A program made the position numbers and the translations under genes. This document shows positions 22,590 to 32,132 of a stretch of 64,000 nt of DNA, piece by piece; position 1 is the stretch's first letter, and each line of letters opens with the position of its first letter. The stretch comes from Diplocarpon mali (taxonomy: Eukaryota; Ascomycota; Leotiomycetes; Helotiales; Drepanopezizaceae): NCBI GenBank assembly GCA_024741835.1, contig JAENRP010000010.1, positions 1-64,000 of the forward strand, in the 5' to 3' direction. Below the pieces are notes generated by a model. That model was not told the DNA's origin, ran no database searches, and saw only the letters and a program-made list of their open reading frames with translations.

Positions 22590-23553
22590 AATATAGAAGG
22601 AACTCCTGCTTATTATAGCCTTAGCTACCTTTGTAAAGTAAGACCCTTAGAGTCCCTATACCCTGCGTTGTATTGACTTTGCGCTAGGTCGCTAGTGCTC
22701 CTTTAAGAGCTATAACCTTAGTGCGATTGTCTTAGCGCTTACTAGGCAACGAGCCGCTGCTGCCGTCGCCTTTGCTGCCGCCGCTGCTCCTGCCGCCGCC
22801 GCTGCTAGAGAGCCCTGCCCCTACTGCGCGCTATATGCCTAAGCCTATAATAGAGCGCGACGATGCGTGTATATATTATATTATACGCAGGAGTACCGGC
22901 AATTTCGATTATTAGTGCTTTAATAGTACCTTTGGTATGCATTGCGTTTATTATATAGTGCTAAGCAACGGCTGCTAGCAGGCTAGCAGACCTCTCTTCG
23001 CCTCTTAAGAGGCTATTATATCGGCCTGCGCCTGCGGCACCTTTAAAGAGGAGGTAGTACTACTGCTTAATATAGTAAAGGGTGCGCTTTAAAGCTTCTA
23101 TAGTATATTTATTAAATCTTATTAAGTTCTAAGCTGATTTTAAAAGATAGGAGCAATTAGACCCTAGTGCTAAGAGGGCCTACTACTCTTGCGAGTAGTA
23201 GTGTCGCTGCCTCCCTTACTCTTAGTATACTATTCCCGTTTGCTCCTAAGCCCTCTAGCTTAGACCTATTCGCCCCTGCTATCGCTACCGCTACTCCTAT
23301 CCTATCCGCTGCCGCTATTGCAGCCGCTGCTATAGTATCTCCCTTTGTCTCCCCTATCCCTACTCCTGCTATCGCCGCTCCTGCCGTCGCCGCCGCCCCT
23401 GCTGCACCTCCTGCCTTTGCCCCTGCTGTCGCTAGTATATTCGCCAGCGGGCCTCTGGCCAAGGGAGTGCCTCTAGGCCTCTCTCAGGAGGAGATCTGTG
23501 CGGAACTTATAGCTATAGCTTCGCAGCTCCTAGCGCTAGCTAAGAGGATCTAA
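22590..23553 (+). pseudogene. Long antisense Ala-rich reading frame in copy B
   Basis: Opposite to pol and between RNase H and the 3' LTR, a plus-strand frame of about 320 codons is open apart from TAA/TAG sites that could be RIP-altered CAA/CAG. It runs from KELLLIIALATF (about 22,600) through a poly-Ala region and REPCPYCALYA (a CX2C pair, about 22,812), then QEYRQFRLLVL-like sequence, to an Ala/Pro-rich end and QLLALAKRI (about 23,545). The last part (23,167-23,553) is fully open. The same layout exists in copy A. No family is recognised. The minus strand is also partly open (101 codons), so the coding strand is not certain. Confidence 0.45.
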
Positions 23554-23759
23554 GAAAGGGTCGCGCCTTGTAATAATAGCTTAGGAATATTACCTATCTT
23601 ATATTTTTAAAAAAGGAGAGCTTTTGCAATGCACTTTATAAGAGAAAACAAATAAACGTGATTATAAGAGAGTAGGAGCTTATAAGTATAAGTCTCTTAA
23701 TAATAAGTGACTACTTACTAGTAAGTGCAAGTTATTAAACGATTGTTTAAAAGCTTTAG

Positions 23760-26700
23760 AGGTTTAATAAACGAATAAAGCTCTTAAACTTCTAGCGGTC
23801 TAGGTTTTTAATAAGCCTATTTGCATATATCTCCTTAGTAGGGAGGTAGATTATCTAAAAGCTTCCTCTCTAGTACTTTTAGCGGATCTATATATTACTA
23901 ATTTCGATATATCAAAGGCTTATCTTAATCTTTTTATTCTTTATAACAATTAGCCGAATTATCTATTAGTTATTATAATATATATTCCATTTAAAGAGGG
24001 AGTCTATGCGAATCTCTTTAAAGAGGCGTTTTATAGCTATTATCTCCTTTGCAATAGAAACTATACTATAGAGTTCTGCTTTAATAGAAGAGAGCGTGAT
24101 AATCGCTTAGCGATTCGCTTTCTAAATAATCAGTCCTTTAAATAGGAAGAAGACGTATCCTTAAGAGGATCTGCAGGTCTCTCGGTTATCTTCGAAAGAA
24201 GCATTTGAAGATATAACCAATTGGTATTCCTTAGCCTTAAAGCTATAGGCAATTCTTAAGAAGCGCGTACCGTATAGGTATTAAAGCGTCTAGTCCGCAG
24301 CTAAGAGGTATTTAAAGCTTAGATTAGTTAGGAAGAAAGACAGTTAGAAGGCTGCGAACGCAACGTCCGGGCGTATTATAATCACTATATAGAGAATAAA
24401 GCTTATTTTTTCTTAGTACTCCTTTACCTTTTTTAAGGAAGCTTACTTTAAGTTCTTAATAAACTCCTTCTTTAATAGTAGAGTACTAGGCACTCTTCTT
24501 ATATTAGCTCCGAACTTTTGAGCGATCTTCTTAATATAGGTATTATAAACTAAGGAGATCCTCTTTGCCTTCCTATCCCGAATAATCCTTACTTTAAGGA
24601 ACTAGGAGATATCTCCTATAATAGTAAGCTTGTACGCCCTCTTTAGGTCTTTAATTAGACGAGTCGCCTAATCTAAGTTAAAGGCCTTATATAATACTTG
24701 AATATCGTCGATATAAAACGCTATAAAGATTATGCGATCCTTTATTATAAAAATACAAGGCTCCTCGCCTAATAGCTTAAGTTAAAGGCCCTTAAGCGTT
24801 CCTACGAAGTTCCTATACTATAGCGCCAGAGAGTCTTTTAGCCTATAAAGTGCGCGGTCCAGTTCTACTACTATACTAGGGCGTTTAAAGCCATCTAGTA
24901 GGAAGCATATGATTAGAGCACTCCTTAGGTCTTTAGGAGTATTGATAAACGCGTTAATAATATCGAACTGCTTTACTTCTATATCGAAGTACGCGGTAAG
25001 CGCTATTAGTACCTTAAAAGACCTTGCTATAAGCGTAGCTGCGTAGGTTGAGAAAATTGAAGCTTTATCTTAGAGATCCTTTTATATAACTAGCTATAAT
25101 TGGCACTTTAGAAGCTTGCTAGAGCTATTGACCTTATAAGTAAAAACCTATTTTAATAGTATCGGCAGGGTTTTCGAGTAATCCTTTTATACGATTCTCT
25201 AGCAACTCTAAGATTCTAAATTCCTAATCTCCTAGCGCCCTCCTTCTTTAAATCGTTTGCTAAAAGGGTACTTCTCTAAGTCCTGCTATCCTTTTAAAGG
25301 CTTCGGCAGAGAGCCTTAGTGCTATAGGCAATTAGGAGACTGCGCTCTATCCTTTGCCTAACTATTAACTGCAGCTTTAATAATTATATAAACTATTAAA
25401 TAGTCCTTCTTATCCTCCCTTATCTATTTATTTGCTTAAAAGGTTAATACAAACTCCTACGCATATAAGGAGTAGGGTAGATTAATATTACTTTAAGAGA
25501 GCATATGCTTTAAAGCGGTAGCGTATACTTTTGAAGTCTCCTATTGCTTAACGCTTAAGCGTCTTATCCTCTTTTGCCTAAGAAGAGGGAGTTCCTCCTT
25601 ATGCTTTTCTCTATAGGTCTCTTCTTCTATTTTTATTATTGCTAAAGGTTCCTTTAAGAGTCTAGGTGGCTTTATCTCTTAAGCCTATAGTCTTTGAGCT
25701 AGTATTACAACTTAAGGTATTATATTATTAGGGCCTACTCCTCTTATTAGGTCGCTTCTTATAAGACTATTAGAGCTCCTTCCAGATCTTGGCAATAGTG
25801 CCTCTAGCCTTCTACTAGAGTTTACTAAGGCCTGCCTTTATAACTAAAGACTTTATCTTAAAGCCCTTAAGCCATCTCTATTCTTATATAAAATAGCGGC
25901 TAAAGATCTGCCGATCGCCTTATAGAACTCGTCTTTAAAAACTCCCTTAGAGTTATCTATAATTCCTTCTTTAGTAGGGCCTTTATAAGGAATTATCACC
26001 CTTAAGCTTTAGTCGCTATTTGCCTTTTTAAAGACTAGCAAAGTGGCTTCTAGTTCGCTTGCTTCTACCCTTGAGTTTTTAAGCGGGTCTTTTAGAGAAT
26101 TTGGATTTAAGTTAAGGCCTTTTATATTATTAGTTAGAAGCTATAGAGCAGCGTCAGTTTATAATATAGGCTCTTCTTATATAGCGGCTTCTTCTGCAAC
26201 GATTGCATTCGGCCTTGCGATAAGCTCCGATTCCTTAAAAATGCCTTCGAACTCAGCATCCTAAGCTCCCTCTCCCTCTTTAATCAATTGGAGGGTTGTC
26301 TTAAGTTCCTAGCGCAATATAGGGTTTACGCGCTTAGCTTTTGGACTATAGAAGAGAGACTTATCGAATTTAATATTACGAGTTATTATTACTTGCTAAA
26401 GTATAAGAACCTAGATTCTATAAACATTAGAGGTAATATATCTAATTAAGTAACCTAAGTGCCTTTATAGTTTAATTTTAAAGGTTCGGCGGTCCCTTTC
26501 TACCTCCCTTTCTTTAATTAAAAGGTATGCGCAAGCGCTATATATATAAACGCGACTCTAGTCGGGCTTTAAGCTTACTATTATCTACTTAATAAGCAGC
26601 GGCTTATAGAATTGAAAATACTACTTAAACCAACTATAGAAAGCCTCGCTTAATAAGATCATCTTCTTCCTAGCGAGTAGGGAGATATTGTAAAGGTATA

Positions 26701-29300
26701 TAGTAGCCTTTATAACCTTTGGCCAAAGGCTCGCTAAAAGCTTAGCGTGGATTCTCATTTTAATAAAGCGTTTAATCAACTCCCTTTCTACTTGCTTTAC
26801 GCCTCTATTTAATTAGTATATATAAGTAGGAGTAAGCTTTAAATCGATTCCCTCCTCTTTTACCTATCTCTAATACTCTATAAGAGAGTCTTCCCTTAGG
26901 GAGATTACTAAAGTATTATTATCTTGCCTAATTTTGCAAATGGAAAGCCTATATTGGCGTTTCACCTATGCTTTAAAGGCCTAGAGGACCTCTATAATTA
27001 TATCTTTGCCCTTCAATCTTAATAGGAACGTTTAAAGCATACTACTATACTTGTCCTTAATTAAAAGAACCTATAAGCAACTATTATATAAGTTGTTTAA
27101 AAAGTTAAAGAGATCTTAAGAGATCTTAAAGAAGGGCCTCAGAGATTAGTTCTTAAAGGTAGCGTAAGAAATAACTTGCTTAGCAGACGCTATTGCGTAT
27201 GCAAGGCACTTTAGCCTTTATATTCCTCTAATCTTTACTCCCTTGGTGCACTTGATTAGCGCTTGGAAAGCCTTTGCGCCTAGGTGGCCAGCGCAAAGGT
27301 GCTAAGTGTACGCGTTATTATCCTATACCCTAATAGGTGTATAGTTAGACTAGAACTTATTATAAAGCGTTATCTTAGCTATAGGGAATGCTATTAAGGT
27401 AGAGAAGTTATATTAAAGTATATTTGGAAGATCTAAATAGTTAATAGGCTTATATTTAAAGAAAACGAGATTATGGCAATGCTTTAATTAAGCTCGCTTT
27501 ATAGAATCTCTAATGCTCTTAAAGCGTAAAGTAAGGTCTACTTTAGAGTATTAAAAACCCTTATCCGCAAGGAGCCTTTTTAAGATAATATTAGTAGTAA
27601 ACTCCTTTATAATAGTAATATTATATAGCATTATCCCTATAGGAGAGCTATTATACTATAAAAGAGAGTCTATTATATATCTATTACCTTTCCTAATGAT
27701 TAGGAGTCTTGAGGTACCTGCTTTAATATATTGCTATAAGTCGCCAGAAGGCTTAAAGGTGCTTATAATAAGTAAATCCTTTGAATTAACGATATAAGTA
27801 GCTGTGCAATTATTAAGGAGCGTACTTAAGGAGAGCGGGTGGCGTTCTAGCTTAGAGAGGTAGTAGATATTAAATGATTCTTTAAAAGCGTCGAAGGTAA
27901 AGGGATTTATTACTATAAAGACTGGTGAGTTCTCCCTTTTATTGCTTAAACCGTCCTCCTTAAAGGCTGAAGCCTTTCCTTTGAATTTATCAATCGCTAT
28001 TATTGCAATATTATTCTCTTTAAGCCATACTTAAAGACCCTTGAACTGGTCTCTTGCGTTTAACGCCTTTTGTATTTATAAGACCTCCTTTCGCAAGGGG
28101 AAAGCCTTTATGTTTTCCTTACGCCTATCTATAGCATATAATAGTTTCCGATAGTCCTAAGGCTTTTAATAGTAATTTTTAAAGCCCTTATAAGGGCACT
28201 TAGGCCTGATCTCCCTTTTAGAGCTTATGGAGCGATTTTAAGAGCTGCTCGCTAGAGCCTGCGAAGGGGTTTTAGCATTTAGGAGAGACTCTTAAGTAGT
28301 AAAAACTGCTAGCCCTTTATTATCGATCGCTCTATTGGATTCAATGCCTGCTAGGGCGCGGCTTAGCTATATTAGGTTATACTTATATAGGGTTCCTATC
28401 TACTTATTAATAATGATTTCCTCTTTTAAGCGAGTCGCCTAACTTAGATTAATCTTTATTGCAACTAAGTCTAAAAAGTCAGTAACTCTTAGTCTCCCTT
28501 TGATCTTAGGAAGACTGTATTGCTTTACTAGGTAGTACGCCTCCTACTACTCCTAGATCTACTGCTAAGTATTAGTTCTCTTAGTCTTGCCTTGCTATAG
28601 TACGTCGCAGTATTAGAGCCTTGTCTAAGACTGAATAGCCTTATTAAAAGGCGTAATATCACGCTTTAAAATAGATACTAGGCCTTAGAGTGAAAGTTGC
28701 TAGTTTACTAAATTGGTATATAGGTTATTAGCAGTGGTTCCACTTATAGGAGTATCTTTATTAAGTATTAAAGAGGAGAGCTTCTTAGCTTGGATTTGTA
28801 CTTAAGCTATTGCGGAAGCTAAGAGCGTTCTATCGACGGTCTTAGAGACCTATTTTAAGAGTAGTTTATAGTATTTGCATTAGGTCTTCTAAGTTTCCTT
28901 ATATATATAGTACTCCTTTATTAGAATTTTATATTCATCTTTGATATCTTTATAAAAAGCTTATAAAGGAAGAGCTTTTGACGGATCTCCTAGGGGAAAG
29001 CGGGCGTAAATCTATTTAGATAGAGTCGCTATATACTCTTTATACAACCTTGCGTATACTATGCAAAGGTTAGCCGTTTCCAATTCCTTAAGCTCTTATA
29101 TAGAGGGAGCTTAAGGCTCGGTCTTTATAATTGACTTAAATAGGAGTCTTAGATCGGCAAAAATGGTAATATTATAAAGCTTAGCGAAGAATATATATTT
29201 ACTAAACTACTTTACTTAAGAGGTAAAGGTATTAAAGCGAGGCTTAAAGATGCTTAAAGAGTTAGATATATTGAATAGAGTCTAATGAAAAAGGTTAGGT
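23760..29300 (-). pseudogene. Copia family-3 polyprotein, copy B
   Basis: Minus-strand Ty1/copia polyprotein. From right to left: a gag region by position (about 27.6-29.3 kb); a GAG-pre-integrase motif HLCAGHLGAKAFQALIKC (about 27,305-27,250); integrase with RIHAKLLASLWPKVIKA and LYNISLLARKKM (about 26,760-26,650); reverse transcriptase with VKQFDIIN and DRALYRLKDS (about 25,000-24,830) and the YVDD box kept as FYIDDIQVLY (about 24,725-24,690); RNase H with ITLSSIKAELYSIVSIAKEI (about 24,100) and the LPTKEIYANRLIKNL end (about 23,830). The catalytic DD pair of RT survives here. Stops at Gln/Trp sites break the frame. Confidence 0.8.
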
Positions 29301-29474
29301 ATATAAATGAAGTTTGCAAATAAGGTTCGATTGGAAAATAGAGATTTATTAATTGAAAATAAAGGTCCTTTGAATTGTTATAAATACTCGAAAAGTCGGT
29401 TAGGAGCTTAAAGGGCCCTTTAGCCGGTTATATGCAAAGAGAAAGCATATTAAAGTGCTTATAGGGCTTATAAC

Positions 29475-29672
29475 TATGGTGCGGTCGGCTGGAGGGCCTT
29501 TATTAGGTCGCTTAGGAGGCTCGCTGATATAGGAGAAGATGATTGATTGTATTATTCTCTAGTATATATCTAGTAAGGAGACTTCGGAAAGAAAAGGGAG
29601 AGTCTATAACTTAGCAGGAGTCACGTAGAGGGTCTCCAGAATAAGTGGAGACTCCGCCCATTCTGCACGATA
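29475..29672 (-). repeat. Family-3 copia LTR, copy B, right (5' for pol)
   Basis: 198 bp from TATGGTGCGG to CTGCACGATA, followed by the target duplication cagcc (29,673-29,677). Confidence 0.9.
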
Positions 29673-29677
29673 CAGCC

Positions 29678-29921
29678 GTATTATATATATATTATATAAA
29701 TGGTTATATCATATATCGAAGTCAGGTGCATGCTAAGGTAGCAAGGTAGCTAGATCACGTATACGCTAGTAAAGCACCTGTACTTATTCTAAAGGAGCTC
29801 TACTAAAGACTCTCTCTTCTTCTTCATCTTTTCTTCTTAATTATATAGCGTACCTCTCGAGGTAATACAGTCAGCGTCATTCGATTCTCGCCTTCTGTAC
29901 GCTCGAGAGCAAGTCGTGACA
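29678..29921 (+). repeat. Chromovirus 3' LTR, remaining 244 bases
   Basis: Together with the 10 bases at 22,081-22,090 this gives 254 bp, exactly the 5' LTR length. It ends GTCGTGACA, followed by gatga (29,922-29,926). Confidence 0.88.
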
Positions 29922-31953
29922 GATGATATATATCACTAATCTCACCGCCTTTGATATTCTCGGCAGTAAGACTCTATATAAGGTTTTTTAGGATAATATT
30001 AAGCCTAATAAGCCTCATACTCCCTTAGTCAAGCATCTTCGAGTACTAGGCTATTGCGTCTATATGCTAATTGAGAAAGAAAAGCGAACTTAAAGTAATA
30101 AACTTGCTCTAAGAGTAGAGGTAAGTACTCTTATCGGATTTAATAGTAGAAGTATCTATTAAATCTATATACTATCGCAAATAGGTAAAAAGATTATTCG
30201 ATCATCTTACGTTCGATTTGATAAAGACAGCTTAATTATAAAGCCGCAATTAAAAGGTGATTTCACTCCTAGGCCGGGACTGCGAGTCAATTCTGACTCT
30301 TATAATAATAATGATTTCACTCCTAGGCTAGGACCGCGAGTCGATTTAGGAGAAACTAATAAAGCTGAGCTTCCAACTTTAAGAAAGAGAGGAAGACCTC
30401 CTGGTTTAAAGAATAAGGCTTACCCTTAGCCTTCTAAGAAGAGAGCTACTTACTCTACTGCTCTTAGATTCAAAGCTGATAACTCTAATAATAAGGAAGC
30501 CTATTTAAGCGCCTTTCATATAGCCCTACTTAACTCTCTATACCTAAATGACCTAAAAACAGTCGAATAAGCCCTCTCTTACGCTAATGCTAATAAATAG
30601 CGATCTGCGATCAACTCTAAGTACAATTCCCTCGCTTATAAGAATATATAAGTAGTAGTAAAACGCTTAGAACTCTTTAAAGACGATAGAGTACTTAGAT
30701 TAAGGCTTATCTTTAAAACTAAAAAAGACTAAAATAGGGAAATCTCTTAATAGAAGGTCAGATTCGTTATATAAGGCTATATATAATAATAAGGTTGAGA
30801 TTACGACTAGACTTTTGCTAAAGTATGCAAATCTACGGTTTAAAAGATCGCAATTGCGCTTATAGCGCTATATAACTTTAAGTTAGATTAGTTCAATATT
30901 AAGATAGCTTTCCTCAATTTAGAAGCTGACTCTAATATCTATATCAAGTTACCTTTTAAATACACTTAAAACAAGGTCGTTCTTTTACCTTAAGAATACT
31001 ATCTTAAGCTTCTTAAGGCCTTATATAGCTTAAAGTAATCTCTACAACTATAGTAAGAAAAGCTATAGTCTAAGCTGCAAAAGCTCGATTTTCAACCTCT
31101 TAATACTAATAATTGCATATATATCAACTGCGCCTCTCGGATTCTTATCGTTACCTACGTCAACGACTTCCTTATAGTAGCTAAGAAAGATAATATATAT
31201 AATAAGTTTAAAAGAGATCTTTACAACCTCTTTAAGATTATAAGTGGCGAACCGGCTAACTACTTCTTAAGAGTACGTATAGTTAGAGATCGACAAAATA
31301 GAATGATCTCGCTTTATTAAGACGCCTATATTAATAAGGTTCTTAAACGTTTTCATATAACTAATTGCAAAAGCGTACTAACTCCTTTTACTAATAGCTA
31401 TAAAGTTCATATAGTCAAATTTAAAGGCTAAGCCACTCTATAGGAAGTGAAGCTATACTAAGAGATCTATAGTTCTCTATAGTACCTTGCGCACTATACG
31501 CGTTAGGATATACTATACTACTGCTCCATTCTTAGCAAATTCTTTACTAACCCTTCGCTATAATATATAGCAGCTTTAAAATAAGTTTTATAATACTTGC
31601 AAGGAACGCGATTCTATTATACTACCTTCAGAAGCAAAACAACTGACCTAAAGCTTTAGAAATTGCATAGCTACTACGATTCTAACTAAGCAGGTAATAG
31701 AGGAACTAGGGCCTCTCATTCTAAGGCCGTCTTCTTCCTTAATAATAGCGTAATTACCGCCTCCTTTAAGCGATAGACTATTATCGCTCTCTCATCTACA
31801 GAAGCAGAGTACGTCGCCATATGCAAATTCGCATAAGAGGCCTCTTGGATACGCCAGGTACTCAAGGAAATGGGCTACGTCGGCGACGACGCCCCAGGAA
31901 TGCCCGTCACATGTTTGTCACATGATCTGTCACATGACACATCATACACATAA
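29922..31953 (+). pseudogene. Family-2 copia integrase C-terminus, RT and RNase H
   Basis: This continues the integrase broken at 6,599: KTLYKVFQDNIKPNKPHTPL and HLRVLGY (about 29,980-30,055). A linker with two microrepeats and a basic RKRGRPPGLKNK string follows (about 30,380-30,417). The reverse transcriptase has a KALYSLKQS box (about 31,015) and YVNDFLIV (about 31,155, Asp to Asn). RNase H keeps IALSSTEAEYVAICKFAQEA (about 31,780-31,842), and the frame ends at TAA 31,951-31,953. The last 150 codons are almost free of RIP damage, unlike the rest. Internal TAG/TAA codons show that it is not functional. Confidence 0.82.
30265..30341 (+). repeat. Two least-mutated microrepeats, in the family-2 integrase-RT linker
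   Basis: Copies at 30,265-30,287 and 30,319-30,341, 54 bases apart. They read DFTPRPGLRVNS and DFTPRLGPRVDL in the pol frame. The first is the best available consensus: it begins TTCACTCCTAGGCC and ends GGGACTGCGAGT, with inverted ends ACTC/GAGT around a CCTAGGCC core. Confidence 0.9.
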
Positions 31954-31955
31954 TA

Positions 31956-32132
31956 TGTCATATGACTTGCCACATGACTTAGTAGCAGCCCTTGTTAAAT
32001 AGCTCGTAGTTAGAGAGCTCTCATGAATCAAGACACAAGACACCCAACATCGTCGTTTGCACCTCATACTTCTTCGTGCCCTCTTCTAGTTTACTATCAA
32101 GTTCACTATCAGAGAACCTCATTGCTATAACA
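31956..32132 (+). repeat. Probable 3' LTR of family-2 copia
   Basis: Starts TGTCATATGAC three bases after the pol stop and ends TTGCTATAACA (TG..CA). Its end matches the segment near 4,000. At this point the AT-rich block ends and composition returns to normal within a few hundred bases. Confidence 0.5.

Larger units (their letters stand above)
22091..29672 (-). mobile_element. Full-length Ty1/copia (family 3), copy B, least mutated
   Basis: A 7,582-bp element with 198-bp LTRs (22,091-22,288 and 29,475-29,672), TG..CA-type ends and an exact cagcc duplication (22,086-22,090; 29,673-29,677). Pol is on the minus strand. It is inserted within the chromovirus 3' LTR. It is co-linear with copy A but keeps more GC and clearer motifs, so it was probably inserted later or had fewer RIP rounds. 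It still carries many TAA/TAG interruptions and is very unlikely to be active. Confidence 0.9.
6600..29921 (+). mobile_element. Ty3/gypsy chromovirus, nested in family-2 copia and itself broken
   Basis: The element has 254-bp terminal repeats, TG..CA ends and a 5-bp target duplication. Its own sequence is about 8.1 kb in three pieces (6,600-9,708; 17,318-22,090; 29,678-29,921), separated by copia copies A and B. Plus-strand order is gag with zinc knuckle, protease, RT, [missing RNase H and integrase core], integrase C-terminus with chromodomain, polypurine tract and 3' LTR. The order PR-RT-(RH)-INT plus chromodomain identifies a Ty3/gypsy chromovirus. Joining across copy A restores one frame (LIRPLIA|QQDVDCQAA when RIP stops are read as Gln). 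It is heavily RIP-mutated and inactive. Confidence 0.88.
3804..32132 (+). mobile_element. Ty1/copia retrotransposon (family 2), host of the nested insertions
   Basis: The gag, protease and first half of integrase lie at about 4,100-6,599. The second half of integrase, RT and RNase H lie at 29,922-31,953. Removing 6,600-29,926 restores one frame across the break (...LLLSM followed by IYITNLTAFDILG...), which is typical of the copia integrase before the LRVLGY motif. This shows that both halves are one element and that 23.3 kb was inserted later. The two ends share about 55 bp (3,970-4,011 and 32,090-32,130), taken as LTR remnants. Flanks tatat and tataa could be a decayed target duplication. 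The outer limits are approximate. Confidence 0.75.
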
